A stretch of DNA of 15,842 nucleotides. Origin: Elusimicrobiota bacterium (GTDB lineage Bacteria; Elusimicrobiota; Elusimicrobia; O2-12-FULL-59-9). Position 1 is the stretch's first letter. Every line of letters starts with the position of its first letter. The notes under the pieces were generated by a model. That model did not search any database. It saw nothing but the letters and a program-made list of their open reading frames with translations, and was not told where the DNA came from. Of this stretch, positions 12,633-15,842 are shown one piece after another. Location: assembly GCA_016206405.1 (NCBI GenBank), contig JACQRQ010000079.1, positions 1 to 15,842 on the forward strand, written 5' to 3'. The translations under genes and the position numbers were made by a program.

Positions 12633-12666
12633 AGTCTAACAGGTTTTTTGACCCTGTCAATAGGGT
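12633..12666 (-). promoter_or_regulatory. Predicted promoter with overlapping palindrome
   Basis: TTGACA (12660-12655) and TAGACT (12638-12633), spaced 16 bp, lie just before the small gene at 12622. The -35 hexamer is embedded in an inverted repeat ACCCT-N6-AGGGT (12651-12666), and a second imperfect pairing ACAGG/CCTGT overlaps it at about 12639-12656. This arrangement resembles an operator at the -35 box, though no regulator has been linked to it. Confidence 0.45.
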
Positions 12667-12719
12667 TTATGGAATCTTTACAGTAGCGCGGCAGAGTCGT
12701 TGAATATTATCGAGCGCTA

Positions 12720-12988
12720 AGGGCCTGTCAAGCAATAACTGAGTCAATGTGGCCGAGGGGATTTTGGCCCAGGGCAAGGCGCGAAGAGCGAGCATGCTTG
12801 AAAAGCATGTAAGCGAGGAGCAACGCCGCCATGGGGCGAAAGCCTCCGGCCCCTCGGGGAGGGCCTATTTTGGGTGATTTCTTCATTGCTCGTCGGTTAC
12901 AGTGCAACTGCATTGCGCCCTCCTCGCGCTTCGAACTCACCTCAAACTGGGCCCTCCAAATTGATTCAGTTATTGTTTGCCAGGCCCA
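12720..12988. mobile_element. MITE-like element with 28-bp terminal inverted repeats
   Basis: The left end (12721-12748) begins GGGCCTGTCAAGCAATAACT and its reverse complement matches the right end (12960-12987) at 25 of 28 positions. Both ends are flanked by TA (12718-12719 and 12989-12990), consistent with TA target duplication as made by IS630/Tc1-type transposases; a TNA target of the IS5 group is a weaker alternative. The 269-bp body encodes no transposase. It carries further internal symmetry: CCGAGGGG (12753-12760) with CCCCTCGG (12850-12857), a hairpin CATGCTT-GAA-AAGCATG (12793-12809), and a diverged second half that resembles the reverse complement of the first (GCGCGA.GAG and CGA.GAGCAA blocks). 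The right end is 20 bp before the XRE regulator start, so the insertion has replaced or become its upstream region. Confidence 0.78.
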
Positions 12989-13008
12989 TACCACAGGCAA
13001 GAGGGTTT

Positions 13009-13347
13009 ATGGATAAACTGTATGCGGAAGTCGGCAAGAGGATCCGGGCGCTGAGAAAAGCCTTCAGGCTGACTCAGGCGCAGGTGGCGGAGGCGGCGGG
13101 CATCGATCCCTCCTTTTATGGGCAAATCGAGCGCGGCGCCGGCATCCCGAGCCTCAAAACCTTTCTGGCCATCGCCCAAGCTCTCGACGCCGATCCCGCC
13201 GATCTGCTGCCTCCGGACAAATCCAGAAAAAGATCCGATCCCCTGTATCCCAAAGCGTTTGAAAAACTTTTTACCGGCCTAAAACCGGGCAAGAGGGACT
13301 TCGTTTTGGGAGTGGTTCAGGATTTGGTCAAGGAATTCAAGAAGTAG
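13009..13347 (+). CDS. XRE-family transcriptional regulator
   Basis: DNA-binding protein of 112 aa. The helix-turn-helix covers residues 8-66: VGKRIRALRKAFRLTQAQVA, then EAAGIDPSFYGQIERGAGIP and SLKTFLAIAQALDADPADLL. All are textbook for the Cro/CI-like HTH_3 domain, with the recognition helix around DPSFYGQIERG. A short Lys/Arg linker leads to a C-terminal helical segment (YPKAFEKLFTGLKPGKRDFV) that may dimerise. ATG 13009 was chosen because GAGGG stands just upstream and the homologous region starts here; the frame continues upstream only into MITE sequence. The protein is too small for a sensor domain, so it is a simple dimeric repressor or activator. Its target is not evident; it lies convergent to the thioesterase with 20 bp between stops. 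Confidence 0.92.
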   Translation: MDKLYAEVGKRIRALRKAFRLTQAQVAEAAGIDPSFYGQIERGAGIPSLKTFLAIAQALDADPADLLPPDKSRKRSDPLYPKAFEKLFTGLKPGKRDFVLGVVQDLVKEFKK

Positions 13348-13367
13348 GAGGGCTGCGCCAGGCGGGT

Positions 13368-13835
13368 TCAGGGCCTTGCCAAGCGCTGCTTGCGCCGCAG
13401 GAGAGCCTCCCGGCAGCGGCTTTTTTCCTCCGGCGTCTCCAAAAGGAGGCCGGGAACCTTCTTGGGACTTCCGTCCTTATTGACGGACACCATGGTCACG
13501 AAGCAGGAATTGGTGTGCCTGCGCTTGCCGGTTTCCAGATTCTCGGCGTAAACCTCCACGCCGATTTCCATCGAAGTGCTTCCCACGAAATTCACCTGCG
13601 ACTCCATCACCACGAATTCCCCGACATAGATGGGGACCCTGAACTCTATGCGCTCCATGGCCACCGTCACGCAGGCGCCTCCCGCGTGGCGGTAGGCGCA
13701 GACGGAGGCCGCCTTATCCACCATCTTCAGGACGACGCCGCCGAAAACGGTGCCGCGCGAGTTGGCGTCCGCCGGAAACATCAGGTCCGCGATTTGAGTC
13801 CGGGAAGCGCGGACAGGCTTGGATTTTAGGGGCAT
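13368..13835 (-). CDS. Acyl-CoA thioesterase, hotdog fold (YciA/ACOT-like)
   Basis: Cytosolic thioesterase releasing free acid and CoA from acyl-CoA (155 aa from this start). The diagnostic segment is LMFPADANSRGTVFGGVVLK with the Pro-x-Asp-x-Asn and GxxFGG pattern at residues 19-37, followed by MVDKAASVCAYRHAG containing Asp40, and later VESQ-like strands ending in NSCFVTMVSVNKDGSPKKVP. These match the acyl-CoA hydrolase group that includes YciA and BACH; substrate chain length cannot be predicted. ATG 13835 was preferred since family members begin about 8-10 residues before SRT; ATG 13877 and TTG 13901 are in-frame alternatives that would add an Ala/Phe-rich, poorly conserved extension. It is convergent with the XRE gene and apparently monocistronic. 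Confidence 0.9.
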   Translation of the reverse strand: MPLKSKPVRASRTQIADLMFPADANSRGTVFGGVVLKMVDKAASVCAYRHAGGACVTVAMERIEFRVPIYVGEFVVMESQVNFVGSTSMEIGVEVYAENLETGKRRHTNSCFVTMVSVNKDGSPKKVPGLLLETPEEKSRCREALLRRKQRLARP

Positions 13836-13979
13836 AAACTGAAACCGGCTCAGAACAGTGGCGCCGGCGAACGCCATCAACGTTTTAGACACTGTAAACA
13901 ATCTTACTTTAATCGAGCTTTAGTTTAGCTTCCTTTAATATACAACAACTCAAATCACTCAAGCGCACCGGCTAACTCT

Positions 13980-15542
13980 TTAGCCCACAATTTCCGGGGA
14001 CAACCCACTGTGGATTATCAACGGGTTCCAGGGAGAAATGCGCAACTCCAGTCCACCACGGAATCCGGGCCGGGGTGGGTTTGGGTCACCTTCCGTGAAA
14101 CCTAAAGGAATTATATATTTCTCACCGCTCGGGTCTTCCTTGGGTTTCAGTTGCGCTGCGCCTGGACCGTTATCCGATGCCAGTCCATATCGCACTTTTG
14201 GACCTTGGCCCGGTGGACATTCTACATGGAATGTTATCGTTTCAATGAAAATGTCGGCTCCTTCATAATGCGCATCAAACCAGAATTTGTTATCCACCGT
14301 ATATTCCGGCGACTTGATCGCAATCCGGATCGCAAAAGCCAGAGCAGAATCCTCGGAACCGGGGTTTTTGGCTCGCTTGTCAAGGTAGCCGCTGAACAGG
14401 TAAGCCGGCTTATGATCCTTAACCCATTCACCATATTGTTTGTACAACGCGGATTCTTGATCCTTTTTGCGTTCATGAAGAAAATACCGTGCCCCACGAA
14501 CTTGAGCCGTCGTCTCGATGTGGTAGGAAGCCCGAATCTCGCGGCCCTTGTCTTTCATCTTCTGAATGTTGGGTGGCAGCGTCATCTCATCAGCGGCAAG
14601 CAGCGCGTCCACCCGCACCTGCCCAAATAAAAATCTTCGTAGGTTCTGGTAACCTTCTTCCGAATTGACGATACCATAGGGACCGCTGTGGCTGCGATGG
14701 ACAAAAGCACGTGGGGCGCCTTCAACCGTGGCATTACTGATCATAACGAGCCCGTCGCTCATGGGACCCGTCGCCTTCTTGGATAGGTTGTAAAAGGCCG
14801 CATAGTCTCGGTGATTGGTTCCGACCAGACAAAAGAAACGGTCCGGTGGAAAGGCCTCATTCAGCGTGTTCGCTTCCTGGTGACCTTGCAAAAAGAGATA
14901 TTTCCTTATTTCTTTCCGGTTAAAATTCTTAATATGAAACGGGTCAAGCGGTCCCAGGTGAGGAGCATTCATCCCCAGGAGGTCGATCCCATTGTGAGGA
15001 GTTGCATACGTGTAGACTTTGTCAACGAAGTGGTCGTTGGTTTTACAGACATTTTGTAGGTAGCAGCGGGCAATGAGGCCGCCCATAGAATGAGCAACCA
15101 GATACACTTTAAATTGCTTATTTGCTTCCGGATCTTCAGGAGCGTCGTCCTTTGGCCGGCATACTTGAGAGCGGATCCGAAGGATGAACCTGCGCAGGTC
15201 AGCGGCAATCTCGGGAATCGACTGTCGTTCTCCCGAACCCAGATCATCAGATGCCTTTTCGTAATAGCGGAAAATCCAAATGCTTTTAGAAGGGACGTGT
15301 TTGTTTTCCGGAATGAAGTCGCCGTTCGAAAAACTGTCAATGTAACCCTCGTCCTTCATCAGACGCACCAGCGGCGATTCGAAAATGTAGCGTACGATTT
15401 TCCCTTCCCAGTCTTGGCGGATTTTGGTTGAACCGAGTTCAAGACCCATGTAGGGCGTGGCGGCCGTTTCTTCAATCTCCGACCGCGTGGCCGCAAACCC
15501 GCGGATATAGACTATCGGATAAAACGGCGGTTCGATAAGCAT
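13980..15542 (-). CDS. Alpha/beta hydrolase (lipase/esterase-like) with long C-terminal domain
   Basis: Predicted serine hydrolase of 520 aa. Residues 1-310 carry the alpha/beta hydrolase core: the first strand YPIVYIRGFA, the oxyanion-side region, nucleophile elbow VAHSMGG with Ser152, then YTYATPHNG after the next strand. SDGLVMISNATVEG (Asp263) and HRSHSGPYGI (His282 or His285) complete a plausible triad. The fold resembles PGAP1/lipase-type enzymes acting on lipid esters. Residues about 320-520 form an additional beta-rich domain of unknown type (SALAFAIRIAIKSPEYTVD, DIFIETITFHVECPPG) that is not needed for catalysis and may bind substrate or a partner. There is no signal peptide or membrane helix. 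Composition is AT-richer than the exporter and murC operons, suggesting later acquisition. A small membrane-protein gene ends 33 bp upstream on the same strand, so the two probably form a unit. Confidence 0.82.
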   Translation of the reverse strand: MLIEPPFYPIVYIRGFAATRSEIEETAATPYMGLELGSTKIRQDWEGKIVRYIFESPLVRLMKDEGYIDSFSNGDFIPENKHVPSKSIWIFRYYEKASDDLGSGERQSIPEIAADLRRFILRIRSQVCRPKDDAPEDPEANKQFKVYLVAHSMGGLIARCYLQNVCKTNDHFVDKVYTYATPHNGIDLLGMNAPHLGPLDPFHIKNFNRKEIRKYLFLQGHQEANTLNEAFPPDRFFCLVGTNHRDYAAFYNLSKKATGPMSDGLVMISNATVEGAPRAFVHRSHSGPYGIVNSEEGYQNLRRFLFGQVRVDALLAADEMTLPPNIQKMKDKGREIRASYHIETTAQVRGARYFLHERKKDQESALYKQYGEWVKDHKPAYLFSGYLDKRAKNPGSEDSALAFAIRIAIKSPEYTVDNKFWFDAHYEGADIFIETITFHVECPPGQGPKVRYGLASDNGPGAAQLKPKEDPSGEKYIIPLGFTEGDPNPPRPGFRGGLELRISPWNPLIIHSGLSPEIVG

Positions 15543-15575
15543 TTGTCAGCGTATAGAGGATTGCCGAAATAGTTG

Positions 15576-15842
15576 TTACTTCTTTTTGCTTTTGGCCTTG
15601 ATGACCTCGGCAAGGACCGCGCCAAGCCCGGAGAACGACGCCAATCCGATTGTCAGTTTATTGATCGGAAGGAGTCGAGTACCCATGGCGATCGCAAAGA
15701 AAACTGCGATTAGGCCGGCAAAAATCGCAATAATATCTTCGGTTCCAATGCTGAAGGCAAATTTGCGATTTTCCCTGAGTCCGTCCGGCCCACGATTCTG
15801 GATTTCCCCCTTGAAATCAATATTTTCTTTCTGCTGTTTTGC
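15576..15842 (-). CDS. Small membrane protein, C-terminal part (cut by window edge)
   Basis: The 3' portion of a gene, 88 residues plus TAA, running off the right edge. It reads AKQQKENIDFKGEIQNRGPD and then GLRENRKFAFSIGTED. Two hydrophobic segments follow: IIAIFAGLIAVFFAIAMG (about 37-54 of the visible part) and LTIGLASFSGLGAVLAEVI (about 63-81). It ends in the basic tail KAKSKKK. Two membrane helices with a charged N-terminal region and a Lys-rich end suggest a small inner-membrane protein; the family is not recognised. The frame is open to the window edge and no start can be defined. It ends 33 bp before the hydrolase start on the same strand, so cotranscription is likely and it may anchor, regulate or neutralise the hydrolase. 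Confidence 0.72.
   Translation of the reverse strand, partial: AKQQKENIDFKGEIQNRGPDGLRENRKFAFSIGTEDIIAIFAGLIAVFFAIAMGTRLLPINKLTIGLASFSGLGAVLAEVIKAKSKKK

Noticed and set aside
12721..12987. Integron attC site
   Set aside because: The element is much longer than attC sites, lacks the GTTRRRY/RYYYAAC core pair, and no integron integrase is present.
12728..13000. 90-codon minus-strand open frame inside the MITE
   Set aside because: It spans the inverted-repeat element, starts beyond its right end and has no family support; considered a chance frame of a repeat.
13543..13979. Gene in the AT-rich gap before the thioesterase
   Set aside because: The 13902-13979 stretch has no start-stop frame of useful length or convincing site; nothing seen.

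Overview
The window looks like chromosome from a diderm (Gram-negative-type) bacterium. It encodes a TolC-family outer-membrane factor, a periplasmic adaptor, a probable outer-membrane lipoprotein and the peptidoglycan enzyme MurC. Base composition is fairly GC-rich with clear local dips. The mix of a split MacB-type exporter, TPR/CsgG-like proteins and a THEP1-type NTPase in an envelope operon suggests a poorly cultivated phylum, perhaps Elusimicrobiota or a relative. That placement is an impression, not a demonstrated result.

Layout. (1) 1-4449, minus strand: the 5' end of mutY at the window edge, a degenerate 8-bp tandem repeat, then a four-gene tripartite exporter transcribed tolC > adaptor > ATPase > permease. 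The genes overlap by 4 bp or are 15 bp apart. The adaptor lacks the usual helical hairpin. (2) 4469-10023, plus strand: a tightly packed operon rdgB > small TPR protein > CsgG-like lipoprotein > large TPR protein > THEP1-like NTPase > murC, joined by 0-6 nt gaps or short overlaps. It diverges from the exporter across only 19 bp. (3) 10056-11203, minus strand: an AT-richer gene for a DEDDy exonuclease with two C-terminal zinc-ribbon-like modules, directly at the 3' side of a tRNA-Cys(GCA) gene. (4) 11282-12622, minus strand: a hicB-hicA toxin-antitoxin pair, an 86-nt multi-hairpin element, a stand-alone receiver-domain response regulator and an orphan 75-residue protein. (5) 12720-12988: a 269-bp MITE-like element with 28-bp terminal inverted repeats and flanking TA, ending 20 bp before an XRE-type regulator gene. 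(6) 13368-15842, minus strand: a hotdog thioesterase, then an AT-richer pair consisting of an alpha/beta hydrolase and the 3' part of a small membrane-protein gene running off the window.

Working together: region 1 is an export machine that could move a lipid, peptide or drug-like substrate from the inner membrane to the outside. Region 2 combines nucleotide-pool cleaning (RdgB, THEP1-like), cell-wall precursor synthesis (MurC) and an exported TPR/lipoprotein/TPR set that may form an envelope complex. Regions 3-6 are accessory in character, with toxin-antitoxin genes, a MITE, composition shifts and a tRNA-adjacent insert.

No single locus here is a proven new system. The strongest candidates for novelty are the TPR/CsgG-like/TPR module, the hairpin-less adaptor, the zinc-ribbon exonuclease next to the tRNA, the multi-branched 11761-11846 element, the MITE, and the hydrolase plus two-helix membrane-protein pair.
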